From Melieria omissa (taxonomy: Eukaryota > Arthropoda > Insecta > Diptera > Ulidiidae): DNA of 64,000 bases. Where the stretch lies: contig OZ020268.1 in the NCBI GenBank assembly GCA_963971225.1, positions 15,970,694 to 16,034,693 on the forward strand. Reading direction: 5' to 3'. Shown one piece after another: positions 50,263 to 63,429 of this stretch (the stretch's first letter is position 1; every line of letters starts with the position of its first letter). A program made the position numbers and the translations under genes. The notes under the pieces are model-generated. The model did not search any database. It saw only the letters and a program-made list of their open reading frames with translations, and was not told the DNA's origin.

Positions 50263-51404
50263 GTCGATGGGAAGTTGGCGCTGCAGCCGCTCACAATGCA
50301 CAAATTGGGACTGTCAGGCGTGCGGAATATGTGTGCTGTGCTGTGCTTGCCAAGAATTTGCTGGCGTTTAGCCCTTCGTTCGCTACCTGGCTTCACTGCG
50401 TTGGATGAGGGTGACTGGCTGGATGGTTCGATATGACGACAACTGTCGCTGCCTCTGCGATTAATATCGATCCAGAAGGTTTTTCGTGTCTATCTGCCTG
50501 TACCTTGGAAGGCAAAATTTGCAATTAGCGAACTAGGGTATCGATCTGATTGCCCACAATTACCTGACACTTTTGACCCGTGCCAACCTAGACTGTCCCT
50601 TTTAGTACTTTTTCCTGAAAATTAGGTATTTCTGCAAGATGCTGCTGTTCGCTTCCGCTGACTCCGATGCTGCATTTATACGACGCAGACCACTGGAAAA
50701 AGACTACTGAAATCCAAATTGTCAACGATGGCAAATCTGAATGCGAAGTGAATGATGACTTTTTGGGGATGCTCCAAAACGTCATGCGCGAACTAAGTGC
50801 AGAGATGCCAGCTTTATCGAAATATCATTTAAGAATTCGGGAATCATTCCAGTTTGAAACAATCCAAATGGATTACTAATCAGAATTTTTCCTTTAAAAC
50901 TATGACATTGTTTGCTAAACAGAAATTGAATACCCAAGTTTATATTATTTGTGTAGAATTAAGAATATTTAAAATTTAAAACTTACACAAATCTTTATAG
51001 AACTTTTGCTTTTGCATTTGTACGTTGTAGTTTTTGTACGTGGCTATGGATTATTAAAACAATATTTGATATCGTTAATATTTGCTGCTTTTGATCTCCT
51101 GTTGTATTTAAGCAAAGTTACTATGCAACGTGAGCTATATTTCCTTTTATTATATTAATTACCACTACCTCCTTAAAGCACTTATACAAACTTTTAAGTA
51201 TTAAACACACAGTTTAACGTTTTACTAAAATTTGTTGTATAATATTTTTCCTTAAACATTAAAGAATTTCATTAAAAGACTATACGAACAATCCGAAGAA
51301 CCTAAGAAAAGAAAACAGTAGCGGATTTGAAGAACATAATGAACAAAATTATAAATATACAACAATCCCTAAGTGGAAGTGAATTACGCATTCGATTCAG
51401 TTGT
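50263..51404. other. Interval between NSF and Cyclin K, one unassigned open frame
   Basis: A 70-codon plus-strand frame at 50667-50879 starts with ATG (MLHLYDADHWKKTTEIQIVN) and has protein-like composition, but no family I recognise and no splice partner. TTTATT near 51144, read as AATAAA on the minus strand, could be the Cyclin K poly(A) signal. Confidence 0.4.
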
Positions 51405-52964
51405 TTAGTAGCGTTGCTGTCGTCCGTACGGTGGCGGCGCCTGATAACTGTGTGATGGTGGATGTGGCGCCGGTCCACCAGTTGCCCCGGGTGGCATTGG
51501 CGGTGGCACATTTGGCGGGTAGTGCGAGTTCGTCGTCATGGATGGCGGCGGTCCCCAGGTGTTGGTAGCTATTGGCGGTGGTCCGCCAACACCAAACGGC
51601 CCGAGAGGAGGTGGCAGCGGCGGTGCCACAACGCCGCTCGTGCCACTTGGTGCACCATAGCCGTGTGATGGTGGCGGAGGTGGAGCAGGTGCTGCAGAAC
51701 CATAAATTGAGTGAATCTGGTGCGGATTGACTGGCGGCGGTTGTCCATACATATGGTATGCGGGCGCCATGGTAGTATTGGTCATTGCCGTTGCATCGGC
51801 ATTAGGAAGTACAGCGGGCGCCGAATTCGCCAGCGATTTTATCGCTTGTATATTATTGAGATCGCTTGCCGGCAGACCTGCTATCGGCGGCACAGTCAGC
51901 GTATTTGCAGTACCTGCAACTGATTTTATCTTGCTTACGGGTGAGCCGGCGCTTGTGCTAGTGACAATGCACTTGGCTGGCGTCGGACTGTCGGCACGAC
52001 TCGGCGGCTTCTGTGGCGGACTATTTGTTTCGGTTGGTTCCTTTTGGTTCGACTGATACAGGTCTAGCACTTGGTGGCAGATGTCTTCCAGTATTTCCAT
52101 TGTTACGTCGGAAACGAACATGTCCCACCAGCGCGTGTGGAGCGGCTGCCGACCCACCCAGTCGACCACAGTGAATTTGCTCAGCTTGCTGGCGAGATGT
52201 ATTAGCGCCACGGCAATGATTTCCGGTTCCCATTGCAAGCACACAACCGTACTGAGGGAATCGTTTACGAAATTCCACGCCATCTGCACCATTTTTTGCA
52301 ATTTTTGCTGATCGCCTTTAAAGCATTTAGCATACTTCAGTAGGAAGGTGTACGGATGCTCCACTTGCAAGTCGAATTTAATGGTCTGTAGCAAAATGCG
52401 CTCTAGTGTCATCACCTCCTGCTCAATTCACAAAACACATTTATTAGTACTTCTGCGCACTCGCTGCACTCTTCTACTTACCTCCTTTGGATCATCACCA
52501 AACGAGTAGAAGTAGTTGTCCGAAAGCAGAGTCCTCGCTGTTTTAATTATGTCTCGGCACTTTTTGGGCGTCTCCTCCACCTTACCAGCTAGAAAAAGGC
52601 AACAGCAAGCAGTCACATAACGTGGGAAACTCTTGAACGAGTGGAACATGTAGAAGCGATGGAAGTACACCACACCGGTGGCCATGGTGTTGTGCCCGAG
52701 ACCCATCTGAGTGCCGCAGTTCATGATGAAGCGAGCGCCCTCCTTCCGGTACCGTCGCTCCGTTTCGAACGAGATGCCGTCCTGTATAGAAGGCGTGTCG
52801 CGCAGCTCCTTCTTGTCATAGTACCAGCACGGCATGTTGTTGTCACCGCTGCTGCTGCTCTTGGGGCCGCTCAGGCAAATTGGGCTACACGAGACGAACG
52901 ACTTTTCTTCCTGCTGCTGTTGATTCTGTTGCTGCTGCAATTGCAAGTACACGCATTCCTTCAT
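51405..52964 (-). CDS. CycK: Cyclin K
   Basis: Regulatory subunit of CDK12/CDK13 kinases that phosphorylate the RNA polymerase II C-terminal domain. Exons 52482-52964 and 51405-52418 (1497 nt, 498 aa). The 63 nt intron splits [12 protein letters not shown] in phase 0. I took the start [15 protein letters not shown] because no ATG lies further upstream in frame. Glutamine-rich N-terminus, then [16 protein letters not shown] and the first cyclin box ([60 protein letters not shown]). Second box: [49 protein letters not shown] and [14 protein letters not shown]. The C-terminal tail of about 230 residues is proline- and glycine-rich and low-complexity, as in vertebrate CCNK. Confidence 0.96.
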
Positions 52965-53161
52965 GGAACTTTTTTCTGCCTCTTGAAGTTTCTTGCGAAT
53001 TGAGGAAAACAAGAAAATGATTGCAAACTACGATTGCAAACAGTTCACGTCGATTCGCCGGACAAAAAATTGACAGCCGGAACGAAATGACGAAACGAAA
53101 TGAAATACGAAACCACACTGCAGCGTTGTATTTTGGCTTTAAAATTGTAATACAAAATTCC

Positions 53162-53334
53162 GTTTAAAATATGTAGAACTCCATATATAGTGAAATATTT
53201 ATTTCACTTTGACTCCATACCCGACATGAATATTGATCATAAAATTATGTCAAACATGATTTACCTACACCCACAATCACATTGCCAATTCAAAACGCTA
53301 TGATACGATATATGGAGTTCTACATATTTTAAAC
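53162..53334. mobile_element. Short MITE with perfect 27-bp terminal inverted repeats
   Basis: Positions 53162-53188 (GTTTAAAATATGTAGAACTC...) and 53308-53334 are exact reverse complements. The element is 173 bases long with a non-coding centre. It lies about 200 bases upstream of the Cyclin K start, in its promoter region. I could not identify a clear target-site duplication: CCG flanks the left end and TCATCG the right, or TTTAAA could itself be the target. Confidence 0.8.
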
Positions 53335-56300
53335 TCATCGTACAACCAATATGTAAAGATTAGTTTTTGATTATCGATTGTAGGCGAATTAATAATTTGG
53401 TTAGGAAGCTCTGTTTCTGCCACAAGCGATACTGCTGGATATTGCTATCACTGCTAACTTTCTAGACGTAATAGAAAACCTGATGAAGTATGAAAAATCA
53501 TATATCCCGCTGGTTGAACAAGACCATATTAACTTCTGCAAACGTCTATGATTTTATCAGATTTCATCCAACACAGCCAGACAGAAAAAACTATACATAG
53601 TTTTCAAATATTTTAAAATCCTTTATAGCAAGTATTGAATATCTTTTGTTGCTTCCAGTCCACGCACCGACGGGTTAACACTTCTGCCGATCATTGGCGT
53701 ACAGAAATTTCCGAGTTATCAAAGAAATATAAAATCAAAGGGGCTGGAATTCGTCATGCAATAAATATTATTTGTGATAAATCGGGCATGTGTCGCTTTT
53801 TTCCTTTTGTTTTCTTCCTCTTTCTGCTGAAAATTGTTGTTGTTCGTCTACATTAGTTGCGCACAATTTCAATTGGCTATTGTGGCAATTGGAATAAAAC
53901 AAGTTTCGTTGTTGTTTATTCTGTATTTCTTCAATATCTTGTTGTTGTTGTTGGTTGTTTGTCGATTATTTTATTTGTATATAATTTAAATTCATAAAAT
54001 TGAATATTAAGTTTAAAATATAAGTAGATGTATAAGTAAAAAAATGTGTTCCACATAGCGTTTTATAGTTGTTGATTTTTGTTGGTTTTCTTCATAGTAT
54101 TAGTTTAGCTTTAGTAGGTTTAGTTAGTTAATTAGATTAGTTAAGTTAGTTTAGTAGAAATGTAGCTAGGTTCCTCATTAAATTATCATCTCCACCATTA
54201 TGTCGGTATTGTTGTTATTATTTTTATATGTATTATGTAGTAATTACCCTTACTATCGTTTATCATAAGTTTATAGTAAATTAATATTTTGATGCCTTTT
54301 CATTACAAGAGTATTTCTCATTATTTTCTTCTTTTTTTTTTGCTGTTTTCTCTTTTTGAATTTTGTCAATCTGTTTTTTGTTTTTTAATTTTCTTAAAGC
54401 CCCAAATAACGATTTCTGAATTAAAGTCTGTCTTTATGGTCGTTCTGCTGTGATTTTTACTTTAGTCTCCTTCCATTTATTTGCATATACAAATTGATGG
54501 AGCACAACTTTGCCTCTAATTTAGCATAGATCAGAGCTCGAACAAACTGAGACTCTATATTTATTTATTACTTATTGAAGTGTCGCATATGTTTCTATGT
54601 AGGTGTGTACGCATAAAAATATGTATTTTTGATGCATTCAAATTTTGCTTGCTTCACTTTTGTTTTCCTTGGTTAATTTTGCATTTTGTAACCATTTTAA
54701 ATAGTAAAGATTGCAAAAGTTTTACGTCTCGTGTAAAACTATGAATGACTAAGGTCAATTGTTTAGTGTTGTTGCTGTAGTGTTAAATTTGTTGGTTTTT
54801 GCACAGAGATAACTTGCAATATTTTATTATTATGCGTGTATGCTTATGTTTCTCGAGGAGATGCACTTTTTGTTTTAATATTTATTAATTTTTTTGTTTT
54901 TATAAATATACTTAAAAGTAAACCAATTTAATCTGCATTTCTTAAATACAATATTATATATATAATGTGTTATTATATATATGGTATATTAATTTATTTA
55001 TTTTTAGAATTGCTTTAAGAGGCGAATGTTTTGTTAATCTTAAGTAAACAACATTTATTTTCAATAATTTCAACACAAAAAAATAAAGGAAACTCCTAAT
55101 TACGGTGTAATAGTAGTTCTTTGCTATATCTCGCAAGGAGATTAGTTGAAGTCGGAGATAGCATTGATAGATAGTATAGCAGTAGGAAGAGCAAAAAGTT
55201 AGATTGAAGTGATTAACTAAAAATGAATATTCATAAAGATATAGACGAGGGCGGCATAGTTCACAGTGGCTGTGACACAAGCAAGAATAACAAGACAGAC
55301 GATGAACAGACGATTCAGCGTCTTTAGTATATGTGAGGGTATGTGTGTGTATACGTTGGGACAGCCGAAAAACGAGTTGTTTGATGTAAAGTGGCTTTAT
55401 GTGATTTCCTTTTTATAATATTTTTTTTTCTAAATTTGCTCGGTGATTGTGATATTTTGCTGTTTAGAATTAAAGGTGCTCACTTAATGCTTACAATGAC
55501 GCATTATGCTCATTGGTAATGGTAGCAGTATTATTAGTATTTTGTATGGTTGTTTCTTTGCTTCCAATTTTATATTCATATACGACACCATATTCAAATC
55601 GCTTCAACGCTAACCTGCTCGTCAGTACATGCCACACACTCCATGGCGTGGTAGCGAATATTTCGAAAAAAAAAACCAAGCCGAAACCTCTTTCTATGCT
55701 CAATTTTCAACAGCAGCTTTGCGTTTGCTTTCGCTCTGCCTAGTACAATGCGCCTATATTGGGTTATTGTATTTGGCGACCGCTGGAGCACGCACATGAC
55801 CAATTGCTTTGCTGCGAACGCAATCTATTCAGTATTCATCAACATTCACTGCACAAGTCAGTTCCATTTTCGAAAGCTTCGATCAACGACATGCACACGA
55901 ATAAATGAAACAGTTTTTAGCTAAAGTTGCTACTGGGTCCAAGAAGTTAGCGACAATTTGAATCAAGGGCGCTGCCGGCAGATAAGCTGGATGATTTTCC
56001 TAACTTCACTAATCACTGCTTACACAACGTTTCCCAGATATCAACCAACAAAATTCTGCGGTGCTATTTTGCCTGCGTTAAATATATGTATGTACGTGTT
56101 TAACTGGCCTAAGGCCTAGTTTCCCACAACCATTGGCATTGGCTGTGCGAATTCGTAATTGAGAAGAATGGACCTACCGAACGGCAGGTTGAGCTTTTTC
56201 ATAGGAAAATCAAGTGGGCAAACGCTGATAGATTGTTTCCTATATTTGATGTTAGTTAAGTAGGGACTTGATAGTTCATAACTCCATAATTTAGGATGTA

Positions 56301-59300
56301 ATGCTGCAACTTTTGTTATGCCATTCAAGTATGACCGTTTACATGTTAATTATCAAGTAATTAAAGTTGAATACAGTAAAGAATCGCGACAGTTCAATTG
56401 TTGACTATAATGGCCACGTAACGTCAAAGCGACATCGACTTGATTGACAAAATCAAACGATGTAGAAACGAGATATTGTAAATAATTAAAAATCGGTTTC
56501 CCTTTTACTTCACTGTTTGCCATATTTTCGAGTAACAGCCCATTGGAATCTTGCACACCGCAGTTAAATGTATCGCCAAATTTTTCGTCTTCTTTCCACT
56601 TTTTATGAATTCCATGCATTGCACACATCACTTTGCATTTTTGGTGTCTTTACATCAAATTGCTCTTGCATCTTTCATTTTCGAGAATTCTTCTTTTCAC
56701 TTGTTGTTTGAACTTAACCCAGATTTTAATATATATTTCTACAATTAACTTTCAATGGTCGTGATTTATTCAAGTTTACCTATTAAATAAGTACATTTAA
56801 ATTCACATATTGGAAACAGAAACAATAAAAACATTGCAAACTAATCATAATTATTCCTATCCAAAAGAGTTACAATAACAATAGTATAATTTAAACGCAC
56901 TTTTTAGGTTAGTTCTAGTTTTGTTTTTGTTTTCGTTTAAGCACAAAGTACAGCATCGCTTTATACAACAACAAAGGAAAAACAAATAGGTATTCGCTAA
57001 AAATTACAACACTTAAAAATGCATTACAACGTCTGCTTCTTTCTTGCTGCTTGCTCTCTCGCATATTGATTGCATTAAATTAAATGCGCTCAAATGCTAT
57101 TTGATGTAATTATAATTAATTATACGTTTACATAAGTTATACATTTACATAAGTTTAATCAACTTCATAATTTCACCGTTCTGAAATATGCGCCACGCTG
57201 CGGCGTTTAGCCGCTTTCTAGAATCTCTTAGTGCACTCAGAACTTTTACTTTACACATAATTAAAGGCAATTTTTGTTTCATTCAGTGTTTTTGTCTTTA
57301 AAGAGGTTCGCATGAATTCCAACAAAATCGCATTATGTTCCATTCATGCTCTCTTTTTTGTATGTGATAAACACGCGAATTCGCATCGAAGTTTTGAGAA
57401 TATTCAACTCGTTTGTATTGTTTGTTGACTTGCTGCTTTTGCCAATTATACTGAATGGAATCGAAATTGCTTTGTCTTGAAACGTGTTTCGAGTACACAC
57501 AAGTATGTTCACTTGATGTTTGCCTTAATCCTAAAATTCTGTATAAGTTCTCTTAAGATGCTGGCGCTGAACGTTGCGTGCCTTGGCCTTTTTGCATCGC
57601 TGTAATTCGCGCACTGGTCGTTTTGTTTTGCCATTTTTGTTTGCTTTTGCTTTGTTTTGTGACGCACACCATTCTTGAATTGTATTTGATTTGATTTCTG
57701 ATATCTGTGTCTATGTTATGTTATTTATGCTTAATTATACAATTCTCTCTGTTTGTTAACGCTGCTCCGGTCCCCATCACTTCTGCCAATAACGCTGCAG
57801 ACCGCGTGTGCAGCCCGTGCGAGTGCACTGGCCTGCTGACACAGTCTCTCACGTCACCCGCGACCAGCCACGTTCTCCAGCCCATATCACATGAGCTAAC
57901 ACCACTCACGACCGCAACGAAGTTGCCCTATATTAAGATCTGATCATATATCTATGTTATTAATATTTTTGTTATCATAATTATTATGCTATTGTTTGCT
58001 CTTTTTCTCTGTTCGCGAGTTCAATTATCTGCGCGGCCGCCTTCGCAAGGGCTGCAAAATAATGTAGATGTGTGGAAACTGGAGTTGTAATCGTTTCAAA
58101 ATGTGCCCTTAACAGTTGAAGTGTCACTTGCCAAAAAGTTTACATTTTGATCATTTAGTTGTTGTGTTTGCGTAACGTTACATTTATATGTTATGCAATT
58201 CGATATTGGTTTCCATTAACTAAGGTCATATTTATATAGTTGTTCATTATTTTTCTGGTTTGCGTCTTGCTTTTGCTGGGGATAACAATGCTTCAACTAA
58301 TTACAATTGTAAATTAGCAACTCTCCACGTAGGTTAGCGACTCCTGTGCCAAGTCTCGTGCAATAGACTACTCTCCCTGGCACCGCATCAACGCATTTGT
58401 CTAAACTTACACTTAATACAACACTCTCCTTCCATCACTGCCGCTACGCTAACTTGTTCTATTAAAAAAAAAAACAAAATGTGCACTCATTTAGATTGTT
58501 GTTTGCTTGGTAAGTAAAGTTTCACTTTAAACGCAGAGTTTGCATAAATGTTGCGCCGAACTAGAACTTTTACTTTTGATTTCATGTGTGGACTTATTAA
58601 AGCTAACTACGCGATGCTCTTGGAAATTAACAACAACTGGGAAGAAGTTACATTAAACGCATAAGGAACATATACACTAAATCAAGCAAAATTTTTTCGG
58701 TGCTCAAAAACGAATTTTGTTTTATTATCATTATATTTTTGTGAAATGCACTTCCGTTCCTAATATAAGTAAAATGCGTGTTGACAAATGCAATACTTAT
58801 CAAACTAAAACCGAATGTGTACTGGCCGAAATCACACGGCTCTGAACTGGCAGATGGTGCCTGATCTGGATCCCCATTACTCTATTACTACTCCCCAAAC
58901 CACTCACGACGCCATTGAAATTGGTAATAAACAGATTCTTAAACTGGCAACAGCCACAATCTCAAAGCTAAAAGATGCAACTAGGACAATTAGTAGGGAA
59001 GAAAGCCGCGTCTTGAGAGCAGTTGTTGATAGATTGCGATATTGCGTGGATTAAATTGAAACTGCAGATTGGCAGTCGCTTTCACTCTAACTCGCATAAG
59101 TCGCATTTCGACTACGAAGTGGATTTTGAAAACGAAGAGTCAAAACTCTGTCCAAGAATTTGTACGCTGCCGTTCATGGAGATTGAAACTATTTGTGTAA
59201 ATATCGAGCCATATACAATTCAAAAACTAAGTACAAGAATCAGCATAAATAAAGCAGTAATTTTGATAATATTGATAATTGATTGTGCTGACAATGAAGA

Positions 59301-60062
59301 TTGTCACTAATTTTGCCACTTTTGAATCTGTTGTTTTAAAGTTTTTTATTATAAGTTCATCTCTAGATAGCGAAATCTTAATGCAACGTCAAATCATGAC
59401 AATGAAATTTATGTTCGGCCTTAACCTGAAACTAGTACAACATTACCTAATCTAAAATCTGATAAACATCCCCCACCCAATGTTTGCACTTAAAAAATTT
59501 CTTTTTCGTATTTCATGAAATGGAGACTTTTCAATACTGCGAAATTCGCTTGGAATTAAGAAATATTTTACGGAATGCCGCACTAATACACATTTCTTCC
59601 GCACACTTTCGCGAACACATAAGTGACAAAGCGAGCCAACAATTTCAATTTAAACACGCGCCCAATAAACATTACACCTAACTTTTCATATTTTTTTTTT
59701 CAATTTAAGAATGTTTTCCTAACAACTTAACATTGCAACTAACCGCCATTTGTTTGATTAGAGATTTTAAATTTCCACTTTTACTTTAATTTTTTTTTGG
59801 GGGATTTTTACATACAAGTGCAAAAAAAAGTGTTATCCTCACAACGACCAAAAATTAGTTTTTGGCGTGTTCCAATGGTGCTTGGCATATATGTTGTTGC
59901 TGTTGTTATTCTTTTTATTCTGTTGCCTTCTCATTATTTTTAACTTTAATTAATAAATAATTGTTACCAAATGCTTACTACATACGTTGCTTGCATTCAA
60001 GCGTGCGTCCTGCCCTCCGCTTCTTTGATCTTTCCCTGACGCGTGACTCCCTGGCGCGCTGA
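53335..60062. other. 6.7 kb AT-rich interval without a recognised gene
   Basis: Long TTTTATT and GTTTTTG runs. The part nearest 60062 is presumably calcineurin A 3' UTR. Protein-like but unassigned frames occur at 53650-53800, 56353-56631 (minus) and 58815-59310 (plus, two adjacent frames); none has a family signature or good splice context. I see no RNA gene here, but the absence is not proven. Confidence 0.4.
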
Positions 60063-61748
60063 TTACCCGTTGTGTGCCGCTGTCACGCCTTGACTATTTT
60101 GATGCTCTTCGCTGGGCGTTGGTGGCTGATCGCGACGTGGCGGCATGCGCTCGTTGACCGCGTCCAGGCCCTTGGCCTCGGCAAACGATGTGATCTTGTG
60201 ATTCGGCGAGAAACCTTGCATCGCATTCTTCAGCGACTGCTTACCGCCGGAGAGCGCGCCCAGCGGCAGGGCTCCCGTGGGCGTCAGCCCCTTGAGCTGC
60301 AGTACCGATTCCGATTCCTCGCGTAGCACGGAGAACACGCGTGCCATCTTGCCAATCGCACGGATCTTGTTCCGTATTACCTCCTTCCGCAACGCCGCCT
60401 CGTCATCCGAGCACGGCTCCTCGCTTTCCTCCGTCATCAACTCATCGTCCGAACAGATGTTCAGCACGTTCACCAGCATCTCGGTCACCTTCTCGCCGAC
60501 GAACGGTAACGACCATGTGAACACGTCCATGAAATTCGGAAGCCAGTACGGGTGCGGCGAGCAGTTGAATTGCCGGATGTTCATTACATTGTTCTCGTAC
60601 TTCAGCACGGCAGCCTTGTTGTTGTACACATCCAGATAGTTGGGGGCCGAGAAGATCGTGATCAGCGAGGGAAAGCCGGTGGTCTGGCTCTTACGATACA
60701 TGCGGTAGCCGGCGTCCTGCGCCTCGTGTGCCCGTATGATCGACAGTAGATTGTTGTTCTGCAGAAAGTCGCAGCAAGCTGCATAACTGTAGAAGTACGA
60801 GCAGCCGCGCACCGAGTTGTGCGTGTAGAAGTCCGAGTTCTTCTCGTTACCGAAGTCTTCCAGTGGGTCCGACCACAGTAAGTCACACATCGGCCCAAAC
60901 GCGGGCGGCTCCTTGAATCGGTCCAGACGTCGGATGTCCTCCAGCTCGTGAATCTCTGGCGAGAGGCCGCCGTGCACGCACAGGAACTGCTGGTTCATCA
61001 GCGCCGCCAGCGGCAAACAGTCGAACGCCTCCATGCACGCATCGTAAACTCGCTCCGAGTACTTGATCTTGCACTCCTGCTTGAACGTGAAGTACTCCGT
61101 GAGGTGGCGACACTCGTGGTTTCCGCGCAACAAGAACAGCGTGGTCGGGTACGTGATCTTTAGTGACCACAGATACAGCACGCACTCGATGCTGAAGTAG
61201 CCTCGGTCCACATAATCGCCCAGGAAGAGATACTTGGTGGTTGCTGGCGAGCCACCCACTTCGAACAGTTTCATTAGATCATAAAATTGGCCGTGTATGT
61301 CGCCGCAGACAGTCACCGGCGCCTCAATGTCGATCATGGTCTTCTCTTGGCGTAACAACGCCGCGCCCTCTTGAATGATGCGCAGTGCAGGCGCCTCCTC
61401 GATGCGGCCTTCCAATACAAAGTGCTGTTTTAAAAGGTCATGGTTCGGTTTCCCGGTGCGTGTATCAAACACTTCGGTCATCGTCAACTTGTGGCTTGGT
61501 GGGAAGGGGACACTGTCGATCACACGCTCCTTCGTGTTGACAGCGGGTGCCTTCGGAATACGCGTTGGACTTTCTGGCTGTCCAGCAGCAGCGCTGCTTG
61601 CGCCAGACTGTGCATCTGTTGCTGCGCTGCGCTGACCCGCACCCGCACTTGTTGCCCCGCCAGCTGATGATGCTACCACTGTCGCTGACCCTGCGCCGGC
61701 ATTGGGGTTGGCACCCTGACTAACGCCTGATTGATTATTCGAAGACAT
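60063..61748 (-). CDS. CanA-14F/Pp2B-14D: Calcineurin A catalytic subunit (Ser/Thr phosphatase 2B), single coding exon
   Basis: Ca2+/calmodulin-dependent protein phosphatase, related to Drosophila Pp2B-14D and CanA-14F. One uninterrupted coding exon, 561 aa. I start at the ATG at 61748 ([18 protein letters not shown]); the longer open frame upstream begins with GTG and is likely 5' UTR. A low-complexity Ala/Gly/Ser N-terminus of about 75 residues is followed by the phosphatase core with GDIHGQF, GDYVDRG, RGNHE and [11 protein letters not shown]. After it come the calcineurin B-binding helix ([20 protein letters not shown]), the calmodulin-binding segment ([20 protein letters not shown]) and the autoinhibitory segment ([20 protein letters not shown]). 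All regulatory parts are present, so the protein should be fully regulated. Confidence 0.96.
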   Translation of the reverse strand: MSSNNQSGVSQGANPNAGAGSATVVASSAGGATSAGAGQRSAATDAQSGASSAAAGQPESPTRIPKAPAVNTKERVIDSVPFPPSHKLTMTEVFDTRTGKPNHDLLKQHFVLEGRIEEAPALRIIQEGAALLRQEKTMIDIEAPVTVCGDIHGQFYDLMKLFEVGGSPATTKYLFLGDYVDRGYFSIECVLYLWSLKITYPTTLFLLRGNHECRHLTEYFTFKQECKIKYSERVYDACMEAFDCLPLAALMNQQFLCVHGGLSPEIHELEDIRRLDRFKEPPAFGPMCDLLWSDPLEDFGNEKNSDFYTHNSVRGCSYFYSYAACCDFLQNNNLLSIIRAHEAQDAGYRMYRKSQTTGFPSLITIFSAPNYLDVYNNKAAVLKYENNVMNIRQFNCSPHPYWLPNFMDVFTWSLPFVGEKVTEMLVNVLNICSDDELMTEESEEPCSDDEAALRKEVIRNKIRAIGKMARVFSVLREESESVLQLKGLTPTGALPLGALSGGKQSLKNAMQGFSPNHKITSFAEAKGLDAVNERMPPRRDQPPTPSEEHQNSQGVTAAHNG

Positions 61749-62870
61749 TATTTTTCGCTGTGCTACAATAGCTACAGTGCTGCTGTTCACGACTTGCGTG
61801 AGAGGGTGGTGGCGAGGTGGTTGTGATGATGTTACTGCTACCTCCGTTGGTGTTGTTGTTGTCGTCGTTTTTTGGGAACAACTGATGATTGACTTTATTG
61901 CGTATTAATGGGGCTCCAAAGTGCAGATTCACTGCTCTTTCAAATTGGTAAAGTTCTTCTCCGCTGCGTCGGAGCACTTTTTCGCCAACGAACGTCGTAA
62001 TTTTCACTTTTTCGCGTTTGATATTTCTTTTTCTCCACCCTTCTTTATTGATGTTCTTTGCACACCTCGCTCCAACCCGTGTCGATGTACTCTATCCGTG
62101 CACCTTGCTTTGCTTGCCTTTCACCTTTCTGCCTTCCTGCCTAGCTCTGCTCTACTGCTGATCAATCCTTGCTGTGCTGCACACTCTTCACAGCCAGTTT
62201 TGTCAGCTTTTTGCATTCACGTTTCACTAGCTTCTCGACTTTTCCGCACTCTTCCCCCTTAAAGCATTTTTACAATTCTCATTTGCATAGTTTTGCACAC
62301 TAAAACACAATTTTCTTCAGCAAAATTTTATTTCTCACTAACTTTTTGCAAATATATCTCAAGTTCTGTTGGTGAAAATTTTTTCCTCTCTTCTTCTTCT
62401 TCTTTTTGACGCATGAGTGTGAAAGAATGCAAGAGTGTGCGCATGAATCGTTCGATCCCGCTTTGTTTGCGACAGCATACCAGCCAGTGCTGCTCCTTTA
62501 TTAATTTGGAGCTCATAGCGAATGTCAAATAAAGCAGAAAAATAATATGAGTTCCTGCAATTGTCTCATTCGTTCGTTAATATTACGAAATGCTACTCAG
62601 CAATAGATGTCGCTCGAATACCATCGTGTTTCGAATTGTAAATGCTAGTAAGATTCTGTTCTGTTTAACTAAACTGTTAATAAACTAAACTAAATTTATG
62701 CAGTGTAGCGTTGTATTGACGACTTGAATATAAGGAATGCCCAAAGCGATCTTAGAACATTTCGTTAACCAACTGTTCTAGACTGTTCCAATGACCCATA
62801 CTATTCATTGCTTATATCTTCGGTTCAAATTTTTTTAATTATTAATTATTAATTTTAATTCAAATATATA
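61749..62870. other. 5' flank of calcineurin A, no other gene recognised
   Basis: Presumed 5' UTR and promoter of the minus-strand phosphatase, with pyrimidine-rich stretches on the plus strand (61990-62260). The 62328-62528 frame has no family features. Confidence 0.4.
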
Positions 62871-62874
62871 TCTA

Positions 62875-63244
62875 AGTGATATGAATCCAAATATGTACTT
62901 TAGCCTTAAAATATTCAGAATAGTCTGTGTCATTCCAGTGCAGATTCTGGGGGGCCATGTAACGACGTAGTGTTCCGTGCCGCCGGCATTCAAGGGCTCT
63001 CTGCGGTGCCAGTTAGTGTAGATGAAAGACTTTCCAGTCGATACCCAGATGAATATGAGTCCGGCTGCCAATGGGAAATCCATGCTCTCAAATATCAGGT
63101 CAATATAAAACATGAGTCAAATAATAACCTAGTTGGAGCCATCGATATAGTAAGCTTTGTTACTTAGAGAAACGAGCTCGGCTTATCCATATCCACCAGC
63201 AAAAGCACAATGAAAACGCCCAAGAGCTTTGTCGAGAACTCCAT
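62875..63244 (-). pseudogene. Broken C-type lectin gene
   Basis: On the minus strand an ATG at 63244 opens a good signal peptide (MEFSTKLLGVFIVLLLV), but the frame stops after DMDKPSSFL. Another frame then reads SNKAYYIDGSN (63164-63132), which resembles the start of a fly C-type lectin domain. After a gap comes IFIWVSTGKSFIYTNWHRRE followed by PLNAGGTEHYVV, typical of the carbohydrate-binding loop (EP.N). The cysteine after EH is replaced by Tyr. The expected WND motif is found only in a different frame (NLHWNDTDYSEYFK, about 62900-62945). At least two frameshifts, a missing half-domain and lost cysteines indicate a pseudogene. Carbohydrate-binding secreted lectin is the ancestral role. Confidence 0.65.
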
Positions 63245-63429
63245 AATCAATTTGAAACTGTAGATTTGTTGGGAGGGAATCTTAGGGAGGGAGGGTATCT
63301 TATCTATACGGTATTGTTTCTAGAAAAAATCATTTGCTGTGGGCATCAATATCTGTATTCGCAGTAATAAAGCTTAGGAGTGTTGTTTTAACAATAAAAG
63401 TACCTTGTTTATATACATATCGCACACTC

